In this document: positions 32,003 through 42,460 of the stretch, one piece after another
Position numbering within the stretch: position 1 is the stretch's first letter
Layout: every line of letters starts with the position of its first letter
Origin: Pyropia yezoensis
Taxonomy: Eukaryota > Rhodophyta > Bangiophyceae > Bangiales > Bangiaceae
DNA: 64,000 bases
Assembly: GCA_009829735.1 (NCBI GenBank)
Contig: CM020618.1
Span: forward strand, 26,074,788 to 26,138,787
Direction of reading: 5' to 3'
Translations under genes and position numbers: made by a program
The notes under the pieces: model-generated
Database searches by the model: none
What the model saw: only the letters and a program-made list of their open reading frames with translations
Told to the model about the DNA's origin: nothing

Positions 32003-32471
32003 TGTGGCAAGAACCACTTGCACACGCGACACCGAAGTTGGGGCGGTGTACAAGGGCTGCCTCCCGTGTCGGGGGAACCGGAAGAAGTGCAAGTCGCGCA
32101 CACTCTATCCCTGTTGTGGGGCAATCCCCCTACTGACAAACAAGAAGATGGTGTGTGGTCCAACAGTTTCTTGGTCGGGACGGGGACGCAGGGCCAAGCT
32201 CCGCTGTCCCTCCCCTTTTCCCCTCAGGGTCCCCTCAGAATCTCGCCACTCAGATTCTCCCACCCCAGCACCTGCCCACCGGGCCACACGAAAATTTAAG
32301 ACGATAAATGCAGAAAACCCTCAAATCCAAGTTGGATTTACTACTAAGCTAGCTATCCCAAACTTGGGGAATATGGACCCAAATGTATGGGGAGGAACGG
32401 ATCAGGCTAGTGGCCTGCCGCCCCTTGAAAGGCACGTGTTGCCCCCATACCTGGGGGTCAATACTGCCACA
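32003..32471 (-). repeat. 5' LTR of element C
   Basis: 469 bp, ends TGTGGCA/TGCCACA, followed on the right by the CGTAC target duplication (32472-32476). Contains the 17-nt palindrome near 32325. Resembles the LTR of copy D near its start (GGTATGGGGGC) more than its own partner LTR. Confidence 0.93.
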
Positions 32472-32476
32472 CGTAC

Positions 32477-33363
32477 GTTTCAAGGAACCAGTTGACAGCC
32501 TCGGGGTAACTCGTGGTCGAAGCGCCACCTGACGCGCTTGAGGAGTCCCGAAGGGCCCGAGTGTACCGCAGCTCCGCGTCCCCAGACAGGAAATGAGGGA
32601 TCGCGTACAGGGCCATGCCCTCGGGAACTTCATTTTCGTTACATGCCTTAACCAGTTTGCGGAGCAACGTGAACACCTTGAGGGCGTCTTTCTCAAAGAA
32701 ATTAGGATACCCAGCAAGAGATTGTTTCATGTTACGAGCAACCCGTCCCATCTTGCGTTCTTCTCGCGTTCCATAGGTCGATTTCTTGTTCCGTAGGCGA
32801 TACGTACGCTAGTCCAGGACCCGAGCAAAACGATCATCGGAACACCTGATTACCTGGGGCTCGGTTCGTGCGTTCCGAATGGGCTCCAGGTCCTCCTCGT
32901 CAAAAACGGATGAAAATGTGGTACCAGAGGAAGAAGAGGAACAGGAGCCACTCGAATGGTGACGGCGCCGACGACGGCGGGAACGAGAACGATCGGAACG
33001 ACTGGTATGACGGGACCCATCCTGGCCAGCAGGACTCTGGCTCAGGGCCTGGGAAACAGTAGCCAAAATCTCATCTCGAAACGTTTCCAGTGTGGACACA
33101 ATGTCCGGGGACCCAGTAACAGTAGCCGTAGGTGGAACTCGGGTCCCTGACTCGGAACCCGCGTCCCCCCGTAAATCCTGACCCATTGTAGCCCGGATCC
33201 CACCCGGGGGCGCTGTCCCCCGACGAGGAATCGCTGCCTGCCCGCCTCCACCACGGTTCGACGGACCCGAGGGACCGCCGCGGCCACGGCCAGCGGGAGT
33301 AACCATCGAAACGTCCGACGGCGCATCACGGCCCCGACCGCCCGAAGGGACAGGGTCCGTCAT
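32477..33363 (-). pseudogene. gag: Family F gag, N-terminal half
   Basis: ATG at 33361-33363. Gly/Arg/Pro-rich start, a strongly basic Arg/Ser/His stretch (about 32950-33010), then a capsid-like segment (MALYAIPHFLSGDAELRY near 32600) up to element C. An in-frame TAG at about 32811 interrupts it. The reading continues at 22617 on the far side of element C. Confidence 0.85.
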
Positions 33364-33483
33364 GTTGGCCGTGCGGCACTCGACCAGAACCAAACGATCT
33401 TGTTACCAGAAACGGGAACCAAGGAACCAAATGCCAAAAAGAAAGAAGAGGGCTGTCCCGATACGGGAGAAGAGTGAAGCCCT

Positions 33484-33500
33484 CCCCTGCTGCTCCACCC
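33484..33500 (-). other. Primer-binding site of family F (degenerate)
   Basis: On - GGGTGGAGCAGCAGGGG follows the F LTR end (CGCTACA) by four bases. It matches the A and B sites except at the first bases. Confidence 0.7.
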
Positions 33501-33504
33501 TAAA

Positions 33505-34134
33505 TGTAGCGTCATGGGACCCAAATTCCCGGACCCAGAACAACCACACACACAGAGACCACAGTCCGAAGCCCAGGAAGGAACAGGTAAGAGCCCTTGC
33601 TGATCCACTCGCCCGCCACGATACGAGGCAAAGGTAAACAGGACAAAAGCCCGAGGGAGAAGGAACCCAAAGTACTGTTGATTTTACAAGATGGCCCCGG
33701 GGAGAACCCCGGAGCACCCCTCAAGAACCTCCCCCCCTGGCCCCACCAGGGGCCCTGAGCGAGGCTCCCAGAGGGCGCCCCCAGCGGGCCAAGTGCCAGC
33801 AAGGCACCGAGCGCTCACCGGGCCAACACACAAAGAGCAAGCGAAATCCCCCCACACACAAATGTCAATCCCCGAAAAAAACCCAGTGGGAAAAACAGGA
33901 AAGACACGAAATCCCGCAAGGAAAACAAATGCGAAAAATGGAACAAATAATCCGAAGGTCAGTATGCCCCAACCCGGCAAGTCCACCGCTCCGGGTGACC
34001 AATCAGGGCACCGGGCGTGTGGCCACTGCCCCGGACCACCGATGCAGGGATCCTCGGCCAGCGCGTGGTTCCACGTCACGCTGTCAGCCGGGTCCCAAGT
34101 CAGTCTCCCGGGTTCCAACGGTCCCAGGGGCTCA
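33505..34134 (-). repeat. 5' LTR of family F, truncated at its outer end
   Basis: Ends in GCTACA (read on -) next to the primer site and extends at least 630 bp. Its outer part is joined to the protease of copy D at about 34134, so the LTR start is lost. A diverged copy in the opposite orientation lies at about 41264-42460. Confidence 0.75.
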
Positions 34135-37100
34135 GAACGCCACAGTATCGTACTTGACACTGGTTCAGGTGCCTCTTTCATACGCAAGTCGCTATTACCC
34201 GAGGAGGTGAAGCTCCAACGCTGGAGGTCCAAGACCGACCATATGATCGACATCAATGGTGGGGTTCTTCCCATTGTTGGTGCCGTAACCCTACCAACTA
34301 GAATGGGGTCCCATGAGGTCGACGTGACCAATGGAGTAGTTGAGAATGTATCGGTACCCCTGCTTCTGGGTACCCTTTATGTTGTAACACAAGTGCCTCT
34401 GATTTGTGGCCCTGAGTATTGGGTCAAGTTGATGAATGGGGAAACCATCCCCATCCTTGGTAACGGAAAGTCTGTGGCTCCTGTGACAGTCTCACAGTCG
34501 AAGCCTGCTTGCTCTGTGGGAGAAGGGTTTACTGCTACCCTGCGTTAAGCCCGTAAAGTCACGTTGCCTCCCAACTCGGTGGCACACATTGACGTTGTAG
34601 CTGATTATACGGGGAACGGGTTGGTACACCATACCCCCCGTCTTTCTCGGAGGCACCGAGTGCATGTTGCCCTTGGCACGATGGACTCCAAAGCCGGAGT
34701 CCCGTGGAGGATCCAGGTTATGAACCTGAGCTCTTCACCCAAGCACTTCAAATCGGGAGCCGATTTCGGCTATATCGACCAACATGAGGGACCAGTAGTA
34801 GCGGTCACCCTCAATGCGGGCACGAGTAGCGACCCGAAGTCTGGAAAGGAGAAGCACCAAGCCAAGCCGGCCGCCTCTCCTCGACCCCATGTGAACATGG
34901 AGAATATTTTACCCAGGTTGAGGGTTCTGTGGAATAACGAAAAAGTAGATATTGGGGAGTTGGAATCGATCCCGGGCCCTTGAGAAGTAAGCGGAATGGC
35001 GCGCTCAAACCACTAGGGAACCGGGCGAAATCCCTGACACCGCGAGCCAGATTTGGGCCTTTGTCCCCATCACATTACGAGTACCTACCTTTTTAGGTAA
35101 GCCGATCGGTGATTGTGTATTATGCTACAGGATCGAGTTGAACGCCTCCTGGACCAATATCACAAGTTGTGGGATGGTCAATTGGGACTCATGAGGGCCA
35201 CCGAACACAGGATCGAGTTGAAACCCGGTGCACCCCCTATACGTCAACAACCGTACAGGGGAGGGCCCCGTTCAAGGGCCCTCGGCAAGGAGCAAGTTGA
35301 TCGCATGGAGGCCCTCGATGTGATTGGGGCTAGCAACGCGGAGTAGGCGAGTCCGGTGGTCATTGTCCCCAAAGTTGATGGGACCCCACAGTTCTGTATC
35401 GACTACTGTAAGCTCAAGGAGAGCACGGTGAAGGATAGTTATCCCCTCCCTAGGATGGACGACTGTCTGGACTCTCTCGGGAAGGCGAATGTGTTCTCTA
35501 CCCTAGACTGTAACGCGGGGTATTGGCAATTCCCATTGCCCCGGAGGACAGGCATAAAACTACCTTTACCTGTCACTGTGGTACCTACCAGTGCAAACGA
35601 CTATCGTTTGGACTGTGCGACGCGCCGGCAACTTTCCAGCGCGCCATGAACATGATTCTGGCCGGAGTTCGGTGGCAGATCTGTCTTGTGTACCTAGACG
35701 ATATCATTGTGTTTTCCCAAAGTCCGGAGGAACACATTGGCCATCTTGGCCAGGTGTTCAAGCTACTTGCTGACGCCGGTGTGTCACTGAAGGCGAGTAA
35801 GTGCCACCTCTTCACTCAAGAGGTGGAATACTTGGGACATGTTGTCCGTCCGGGGCGTCTCAGTGTCAACGAGAAGAACTTGAGGGCCATCCGGAAGGCT
35901 CAGTACCCCCGGACCCAGACCCAGATGAGGAGCTTCCTCGGGATGTGTAACGTGTACCGACGTTTCACCAAGGGCTTCGCCAAGGTGGCGAAGCCGCTAG
36001 ATGAGCTAGTTAGCTCAGCGCTACCGAAGAACCTGCCTCCCCCAAGTCGGGTGGAGCAGGAATCCTTTGAGACTCTTCGGGACCTTCTGCTGAAGCCCCC
36101 TATCCTGGCTATTCCCAGGTTGGGAGGCCACTACATCCTGGATGTGGACGCTAGCTACGACCAACTTGGTTGTGTGTTGCTTCAGCAGCAGCCGGACAAG
36201 GAGTACTTGCCGGTGGGATACTTCAGCAAGGGGCTGAACTCGGCTGAGAAGAACTACGGAGTCACCGAGTTGGAGGGACTCGCAGTGGTGTGGGCGGTGA
36301 CGTCACTACGTCACTACCTAGAGGGTGAGAAGTTCCTCATCCGCTGTGACCACCGCGCGTTGCAGTTCATTTTCAAGACGGATTGTACGAACACTAGTCT
36401 CAACCGGTGGAGGGTGCGACTGGCACCCTTCAACTTTGATATTGAGTACCGACCTGGCAGGCAACATGCCCTTGCCGACGGCCTTTCTCGGGTACCTACC
36501 GAGAGGCTGGACCCTAACTCAGTCGATGATGACATCCCCATCGTGGGGGTAGTCACGCGCTCGGGTCAGGCGTTGAACCCCGAGGCGCAAGGGAACAAGA
36601 AGTACTTGCCCCTGTCCATAGACGAGGTGGTGAAGACCCAGACCAAAGACTCCTTCTGCAAGTCGAAAAGGGATACGCTAGATACGGTGGTGCAGACCCG
36701 ATTCCTCGTCGGAGACGATGGCCTCCTCTTGAGGAGGGGGGTAATTCAGGGGACTGAACAACTTGTCGTCTCCGCATCCCTCAAGGACAGTATCCTTGAG
36801 AGGGAGCATAACCCTCCCACAGGTGGACACCTGGGGTCTAGTAAACTGTACCAGACCCTGAGGACCAGGTACTACTGGCCGTCCATGGTGGTGGACATCT
36901 ACAGTTGGGTGGCTGCCTGCACCAGTTGTTCACAGAACCGTCAGATGGAACGGAGGCCTACTACGGCTATGTTGCTGTTCCCGGCCAAGGAGCCCTTTGC
37001 CGCGTTGGCAATGGACATCCTTGGGCCCCTGCCCGTGACCGAGGATGGCAACCAGTACCTCCTGGTCATCTGCGGTCGCTTCAAAAATCTTACGCGAGCA

Positions 37101-38095
37101 ATCCCACTGGCAGAGATCAAGGCCATGTCGGTCGTGTCAGCCTTCCTAGATCACTGGGTTGCCGCCTATGGCATCCCGGACAGTACTACTCGGAGAATGG
37201 AACGCAGTTTGCGTCCGTACTGGTTCAGGGAGTGCTGGATATGTTGGGGGTGAAGGCAAACTATGCCCCCCCCTACCACTCACAAACTAATGGGCAGGTG
37301 GAGCGCTTTAACAAGACTATTGTTCGACAGCTGCGCCACTATGTGAGTGAGCAGGTGAAAACGTGGGACCAATACATTTCTATTCTTACAACCGCCTACA
37401 ATTCGCAGGTTCACTCATCTACCGGGGAAGTACCCCTCGCTTTTGTGACCCCCCGTCGCGAGCGGTCTATTGCCGTACGGCGGCCGCTCCCAACTAGGGG
37501 GGCCGATGGCAGTACACCTGCTCCCACTTAGAGTAAGTTGGAGTTCGCTGCTAGGCTTGAAAAACTCATCCCTAAAGTCAGGGCTGAGATGGACAAAGCG
37601 CAAAAGCGCTACAAACGTACCTTTGACAAGAAGGTGCGGAATGCCAAGCACGTCCCCGAGCAGGGTGACTGGGTACTGGCGCACTCACACACCCCAACTG
37701 GGAGAAAGTTGGTGTTCCAGACGACGGGGCCATACCAGGTCCTTCGTACGGATGGGCGACGGTTTACCATCGAAAGGGTCCGCACAGTAAACGGACAGGA
37801 CGTGGTCAAAGTTGCACCACCTCCGGCAGGCGACCCGGCTTGGGCCCGTGCGCTGAAGGCGTGGCGCCTGCTTTCGCTACCTGAGACCAAGCAGGGCCCG
37901 CAGGAGTACGTGTTCGATAAGTTCATCGAGCACGGATGGGATAAGGACACTAACCGCCTCAGGTTGAGGGTGCGTTGGTTCGGCTATAAGGCCGAAGACG
38001 ATACTTGGGAATACGTGAAGGATCTTCCCGCTGAGACGGTCCGGGCGTACTGCGCCGGGAGTGATATCGACCGTAACTGCCTTCCCTCAACGTAA
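34135..38095 (+). pseudogene. pol: Pol of copy D, multiply inactivated
   Basis: All domains from protease (DTGSGAS about 34160) through YLDD about 35693, RNase H, integrase and chromodomain (about 37905-38060) are recognisable. Lesions: TAA 34546-34548, a roughly 206-bp insertion at 34927-35132, TAG 35344-35346 (Trp in A1), one-base deletion near 35529, integrase DNG changed to ENG (Glu codon 37193-37195) with a frame change just before it, TAG 37529-37531, and a small in-frame deletion near 37777. The protein is most similar to element C. Confidence 0.93.
34927..35132 (-). mobile_element. Candidate tRNA-derived SINE inserted in pol of copy D
   Basis: This stretch is absent from A1 and C. 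On - it reads a tRNA-like D-arm/A box TAGTGGTTTGAGCGCG (35000-35014 region) and, about 42 bases downstream, a B box GGGATCGATTCC (34962-34973), the spacing of a pol III internal promoter. No full tRNA fold is claimed; acceptor pairing is not seen. Exact ends and target duplication are uncertain. It might instead be a tRNA pseudogene fragment. Confidence 0.55.
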
Positions 38096-38206
38096 GGGAA
38101 GGCCAAGTTACGGTGCCAAGAGAGTGCTTCAAGTCGGAGTGGTACGCAGAGTTGCTTTTAACCACAGCCCTAACCCTCACACTCTCGCAACAAAGGCAGC
38201 TGCCAA

Positions 38207-40150
38207 CTAGGCACGCATGCTACACTCCCCCACACCACGGCCCTCGCCGTCACGCGGAGGCGAGCGGCGAGACCCACGCCGATGACGTTCCCCACCCGTC
38301 GGCGGGGGCGGCGGCTCCAAGTCGGAGCGGTCGCGCCCCTCACGGTCGCGCAAGCGGCGACGACCGCGGCTATAAACCCGCTTGGTCTTGCGTGCAGGTT
38401 GGCGACGCAGACGCCGGACAGACTTCGTCTCCGACGGGGTAGAGGACTCCGAGACGGAATAAGACAACTCGTCTTCCGATACGGAGGGAGACCGCCGCGA
38501 GTGACGGCGACGACGGCGAGGAGGCGAGTATGCCCGGCTTGCCCGACGCTTGCCGCGCCCAAGTGGGGCCAACTGGGGCACAATCGACCTAGTACGAGCC
38601 AACTCGGTCGTCATGAACCCCGCTACCGACTCGCAACTCGCGGTCGCCACAACAGTACGAACGCGCTCCTCAAGTTGAGGAGTCTTGGCTATTTGAAGTG
38701 TTGCAGCCGACGCGGCCAACCACGAAATGGTGCGCACCAGCGTGGTGATCATCATCTCGGAAGTCAAGGGCGTGGCCGGCAGTACCAACTTCGGGTGAAC
38801 CGTGGGGAGGGTGGCCCCCAAATTGGGGGATACCGGGGTGGATGTCTCAACAGCAACGCTTATCGGGATGTCCCCGTGCGGCTGGAATGGGACAGGAGGG
38901 AGCGGAGGGGCTCGCCGAGTAGGCGGTGCCCGAGAGTAACTGCGACCCTTACTCGGGGCCCCCGCAGTGGGTTGAGTCATGTAGTCGTCGTGGGAGGCCA
39001 CGGCGACCACGATTGCCTTGTCCGGGGGAGGCGCAGTGTGTCGTTCCACCCCCGGGGCACACGGGTAGTCCCCGATGCCCAACCCCTTCTTGAGTACCAC
39101 GCGGCCGTCGTGAAGTTCACGAGCGACCCATACGATCTGGCGAAGTGCGCCATCGTCCTTGGGCCCGCGGGAAGATCGGCGCAACTTATGCTCGATGCTC
39201 TCCCACTCGATGAGCTTGTGGAGACGCAGCATCTCCTCGAGTAGAGTGAGTTGCCCTGATGAGCACCCCTCAGCAACTAGCTGAGGGGTGAGCTGCTCCA
39301 AACCTTGGATAAGCCGGGGGGATAGATGCCAGAGCATCCCCCGCCGCTGGACACAAGACACCCAGGTCGACATGAACTCAAGGAGCCACTGGGTTGCCAA
39401 CATGGCGAGCACCAGGGGGTCCGGGCTAGCCGTCAACATGACGGAGCCGAAGTGGTCGATCAACCGGGGTAGTTGTGCCGGGAACCCGTGTGGGACCTCG
39501 ACTTGAGGCCACCACTTGGGCTTCTTGGGATAGTACTGTTTTTTGCTAGCAGGTGAGTGCTGCGGAAACTCGAGTTGAGACGAGGTCACCAAGTAGGGAC
39601 CTCGCCGGTAGTCCTTCTCCATACGCACGTCGAAGTGATGACTGTGCGGATCGAGGTCACGTAGGTACGGGTGGCGAGTTGCCACCGCGTCTCGAGTGAA
39701 GGTCGGCGCGTCGCCGGTGCCTGCGGTAGTACCCCCGCGGTCCAACAAGTTCTTGGCCCGCTGCACGTCTTCGACCTCATCCTCATCCAAGAAGGCAATC
39801 TGGTCCGTCTTGAAGTCGGCAGGAAGCCCGAACCTACGGGGGAGCAGCTCCCGTAGGCGGTCCCAGACGCGACTTCTCGCTGTGCCGAGTCGGCCACTGC
39901 GGATCTCCGTCAACCCCTCCTCATACAGGGGCCCAGCGGGGTAGAACCACCTCCTCAAGGCCTCCCGTGGAACAACGCAGCGTACCTCCGGGGGAGATCC
40001 CGCCGCCAACCCAAAGCTGGGTGACGCGGGCATCCCATCCCCCGGAGCGACCGCGGAGCCCCCGCCGGAAGTCCCGGCGGGCGCTGCATCGTAGGACGTA
40101 TTCTCCATCCGTTCGTCCAAGGAGTCAGTCTCCACCCCCGGGGTCACCAT
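38207..40150 (-). CDS. Antisense ORF protein (aORF-A) of copy D, 647 residues, intact
   Basis: ATG at 40148-40150 in the conserved GCCATGG context, stop at 38207. Identical length to A1 with no indel-disrupted frame, although pol of the same copy carries at least six lesions. Differences from A1 are scattered and mostly conservative; the FGSV...VQRRGMLWHLP...IEW block (about 39190-39465) is almost unchanged. The basic Arg/Ser tail is kept (about 38230-38550). This pattern points to selection on the protein before, or independently of, pol decay. Function unknown. Confidence 0.8.
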   Translation of the reverse strand: MVTPGVETDSLDERMENTSYDAAPAGTSGGGSAVAPGDGMPASPSFGLAAGSPPEVRCVVPREALRRWFYPAGPLYEEGLTEIRSGRLGTARSRVWDRLRELLPRRFGLPADFKTDQIAFLDEDEVEDVQRAKNLLDRGGTTAGTGDAPTFTRDAVATRHPYLRDLDPHSHHFDVRMEKDYRRGPYLVTSSQLEFPQHSPASKKQYYPKKPKWWPQVEVPHGFPAQLPRLIDHFGSVMLTASPDPLVLAMLATQWLLEFMSTWVSCVQRRGMLWHLSPRLIQGLEQLTPQLVAEGCSSGQLTLLEEMLRLHKLIEWESIEHKLRRSSRGPKDDGALRQIVWVARELHDGRVVLKKGLGIGDYPCAPGVERHTAPPPDKAIVVAVASHDDYMTQPTAGAPSKGRSYSRAPPTRRAPPLPPVPFQPHGDIPISVAVETSTPVSPNLGATLPTVHPKLVLPATPLTSEMMITTLVRTISWLAASAATLQIAKTPQLEERVRTVVATASCESVAGFMTTELARTRSIVPQLAPLGRGKRRASRAYSPPRRRRRHSRRSPSVSEDELSYSVSESSTPSETKSVRRLRRQPARKTKRVYSRGRRRLRDREGRDRSDLEPPPPPTGGERHRRGSRRSPPRDGEGRGVGECSMRA

Positions 40151-40474
40151 GGCTCTCCCCAATTTAGGGAGAAACGACTTGGTTGCAGCTGCCCGAGACC
40201 CACCTCGAGTTGAGGGGGGCTCGGATCGCGGGTAGATGGGTGGCCTCCCCAGCGTGGGGTGGCCCAGGGTAAGGTGAAGGGGATGTGTTGGTGGTGGTGA
40301 GGTGAGTACCGATAAGAGCAAGCTGCCAAGTGGGCAAGCTTGAGGAGAGGGGCGGTCGACGTGACCGCATCCACGACCGCGTGACGTATCTGGGGGGGAC
40401 AGCAAGTCGCGCCCCCGACGCCGCGATGTGCGTTTCTACACCCCCTCGCAGGGCCGACCGGGTCGGTCGGAACT

Positions 40475-40487
40475 GAGGAGAGGGGAG
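40475..40487 (+). other. Polypurine tract of copy D
   Basis: GAGGAGAGGGGAG directly before the LTR, as in A1. Confidence 0.85.
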
Positions 40488-40956
40488 TGTGGCAGTGTTG
40501 ACCCCCAGGTATGGGGGCAACACGTGCCATGCAAGGAGCGGCAGACCACTAGCCTGACCCGTTCCTCCCCATACATTTGGGTCCCTATTCCCTAAGTTAG
40601 GGATAGTTAGCTTAGTAGTAAATCCAACTTGGATTTGAGGGTTTTCTGCATTTATCGTCTTGAATTTTCGTGTGGCCCGGTGGGCAGGTGCTGGGGTGGG
40701 AGATTTCGAGTGGCGAGATTCTGAGGGGACCCTGGGGGGATAAGGGGAGGGGCAGCGGGGCTTGGCCTCGCTTCCCCGTCCCGACCAAGAAACTGTTGGC
40801 CTACACACCTTCTTCTTGTTTGTTAGTGGGGGGATTGACCCACAACAGGGACAGCGTGTGTGCGACTTGCACTTCTTCCGGATCCCCCAACACGGGAGGC
40901 AGCCCTTGCGCACCGCCCCAACTTCGTTGCCGCGTGTGCGAGTGGTTTTTGCCACA
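40488..40956 (+). repeat. 3' LTR of copy D
   Basis: 469 bp, TGTGGCAGTG to TTTTTGCCACA, with the 17-nt palindrome near 40620. The next bases, ATAAC, would be the right target duplication; no partner exists because the 5' end is lost. Confidence 0.92.
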
Positions 40957-41263
40957 ATAACCCCATTCCTGTCGCTGTTACCCCGGGCATTCTCAGACAT
41001 CTCTGAGATGCCCCGGGGAAGCGTCCGCAGGTGTACTATGAGGGTCGAAACGCCCCCGAGACGCAGAGGACCGTACTTTCGCAACAGGTAGTAGAGTCAC
41101 AGTCATGGGGGGACCCCACCCCCCCCGAGACGTGAAGAAACGCCCCCTGCGCCGGGCTCACCCCTGGTTGACCTCGCCAACCCCGGGTGTGACGGGTAGT
41201 GAGCCTGTTGGGGGCGCGCCGGACGGCGGTCGGGGGCTGTGGGCGCTTGGAAAGTGGATGATG
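40957..41263. other. Unassigned sequence right of copy D
   Basis: About 300 bp, GC-rich. A short + frame ends in GPYFRNR then a stop near 41091, which could be the tail of another polyprotein, but this is too short to call. It leads into the F-type LTR relic. Confidence 0.3.
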
Positions 41264-42460
41264 AGTGTGGCCTACTGACCTTTGGGGACAGGCGGGCCTT
41301 CGGTAAGGTGACTTGTTACCCGGTCAGCAGTGTAACGTGGAGCCGTGAGCTCGCCAGGGATCCCGGGACAGGTGGCCCGGTGTTGCGGTGACACACCCGG
41401 ATCCCTGATTGGCCCCCCCGCTTGGAGGACTTGCCCGGGCTGTGGGCGTATTGACCCCCTTATTATTCGTTTTCTTTTTCTGTATTCGTCTTCCTTGCGT
41501 GATTTCGTGTATTTTCCCTTTCTTCCCAATGGGTTCTGTTCAGGGGATTGACGTTTGTGTGGGGTGGGATTTTCGATTGCTTTTCGATCGTTGGCCCGGT
41601 GAGTGGCAGCTGCCTTGATGGCGCCTGGTCCGCTGGGCGCGCCCTCTGGAGGCCCCCCTCCAGGCTCCCGGAGGGGCCAGAGGCAGGGTTGAGAAGTAAT
41701 AATTATCATGTCAAAATTATTGAGTAAATGATCGCGAAAAGAAACGATCACGAGGCTGCGTGTTCATAATTATCAAACGGTCGACTACGTGTACCTGGAT
41801 CCGTGTGAGCCCTCCGTTGAGCCATCGTGCTCGACGGGAAAGACGCGATAGCCATGAACGCGACCACTGTGGCGGCGACAGTCACCTGTGACAATCCTGT
41901 CCCGCACTCGAAGGCACTTCGCAGCGAAGGCGAGGAGGTGCCTCTCAGCTATATGGTCGCCACCGATGTTGGCGTCCTTTCCACCGCCGACGTTGTCCCG
42001 CGCATCGACGGCCACATCGGCGAACAGGCTGCACTCCGCGCGAGGGCGGCGAGGCCCGACGCCGTGCGCGTGGCAACCTCCCTGGAGGCGATGCGCCATT
42101 CATGGGCTGGGAAAAAGGGCGGTACGTTGGTGCGAATTTCGGGTGGGCGGTCGCAGTCACCATCAGGCGGATCATCCTCGTCACAGCGGACAAGGTCAGC
42201 CATCTCCAGTCGGCCAGTGCTTCAATTTTGGAACCCGTTTCAAGAAACGTGGCGATAGTTATCATTTGATAATTTTGATCATTATCGCATAGTTCTACTA
42301 ACGATCGATGGTTTCTTGAAAAATAACAACCCTGGCCAGATGGAGGTTCTTGAGAGCAGCTCCGGGGTCTGCCCGGGGCCGTTTCATAAAATCAACAGTG
42401 CTTTGGGTTCCTGCTTCCTCGGGCTTAGGTCCTGGCAATCTCTGCCTCTGAGGGCGTGCC
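41264..42460 (+). repeat. Relic of a family F-type LTR, interrupted by an insertion
   Basis: 41270-41690 and about 42325-42450 match, in inverted orientation and with substantial divergence, successive parts of the F LTR at 33505-34134. Landmarks: GATTTCGTGT, GGGATTGACNTTTGTGTG, GGCCCGGTGAG, and then CTCCGGGGT...AAAATCAACAGT. The two halves are separated by about 630 bp of unrelated sequence. Confidence 0.65.
41690..42328. mobile_element. AT-ended insertion in the F-type LTR relic, possible DNA transposon
   Basis: The ends are AT-rich in a GC-rich context and roughly inverted: left TAATAATTATCATGTCAAAA, right ...TTTTGATCATTATCGCATAG. No transposase is seen; the interior ORFs on both strands look spurious. 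The flanks GGCCAGAGGCAGGG and GGCCAGATGGAGG resemble each other and could be an altered target duplication. Boundaries are approximate. Confidence 0.4.

Larger units (their letters stand above)
22623..32471 (-). mobile_element. Family A element copy C, complete with both LTRs and target duplication (9849 bp)
   Basis: Read on -: 5' LTR (32471-32003), primer site, gag, pol, then the aORF on the opposite strand, polypurine tract and 3' LTR (23091-22623). It carries a nested 469-bp solo LTR, so the original length was about 9375 bp. It defines the full family A layout. Gag is open; pol and aORF are broken. Confidence 0.95.
19047..34134 (-). mobile_element. Family F Ty3/gypsy element, degraded, host to two nested insertions
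   Basis: Read on - from right: 5' LTR (34134-33505), primer site, gag N-terminal half (33363-32477), then the 9.85-kb element C, gag C-terminal half (22617-21803), protease split by a TIR element, and reverse transcriptase broken off at 19047. RNase H, integrase and the 3' LTR are missing. Several nonsense codons show it is old. Confidence 0.85.
34135..40956 (+). mobile_element. Family A element copy D, 5' truncated
   Basis: Begins inside the protease (34135) with no 5' LTR or gag; pol, aORF, polypurine tract and a complete 3' LTR follow. The left edge abuts the family F LTR without a visible target duplication, which suggests deletion or recombination rather than clean insertion. Confidence 0.9.

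Noticed and set aside
34962..35014. A functional tRNA gene
   Set aside because: A and B boxes are present but acceptor-stem pairing and a clear anticodon arm are not; a SINE or tRNA relic fits better.
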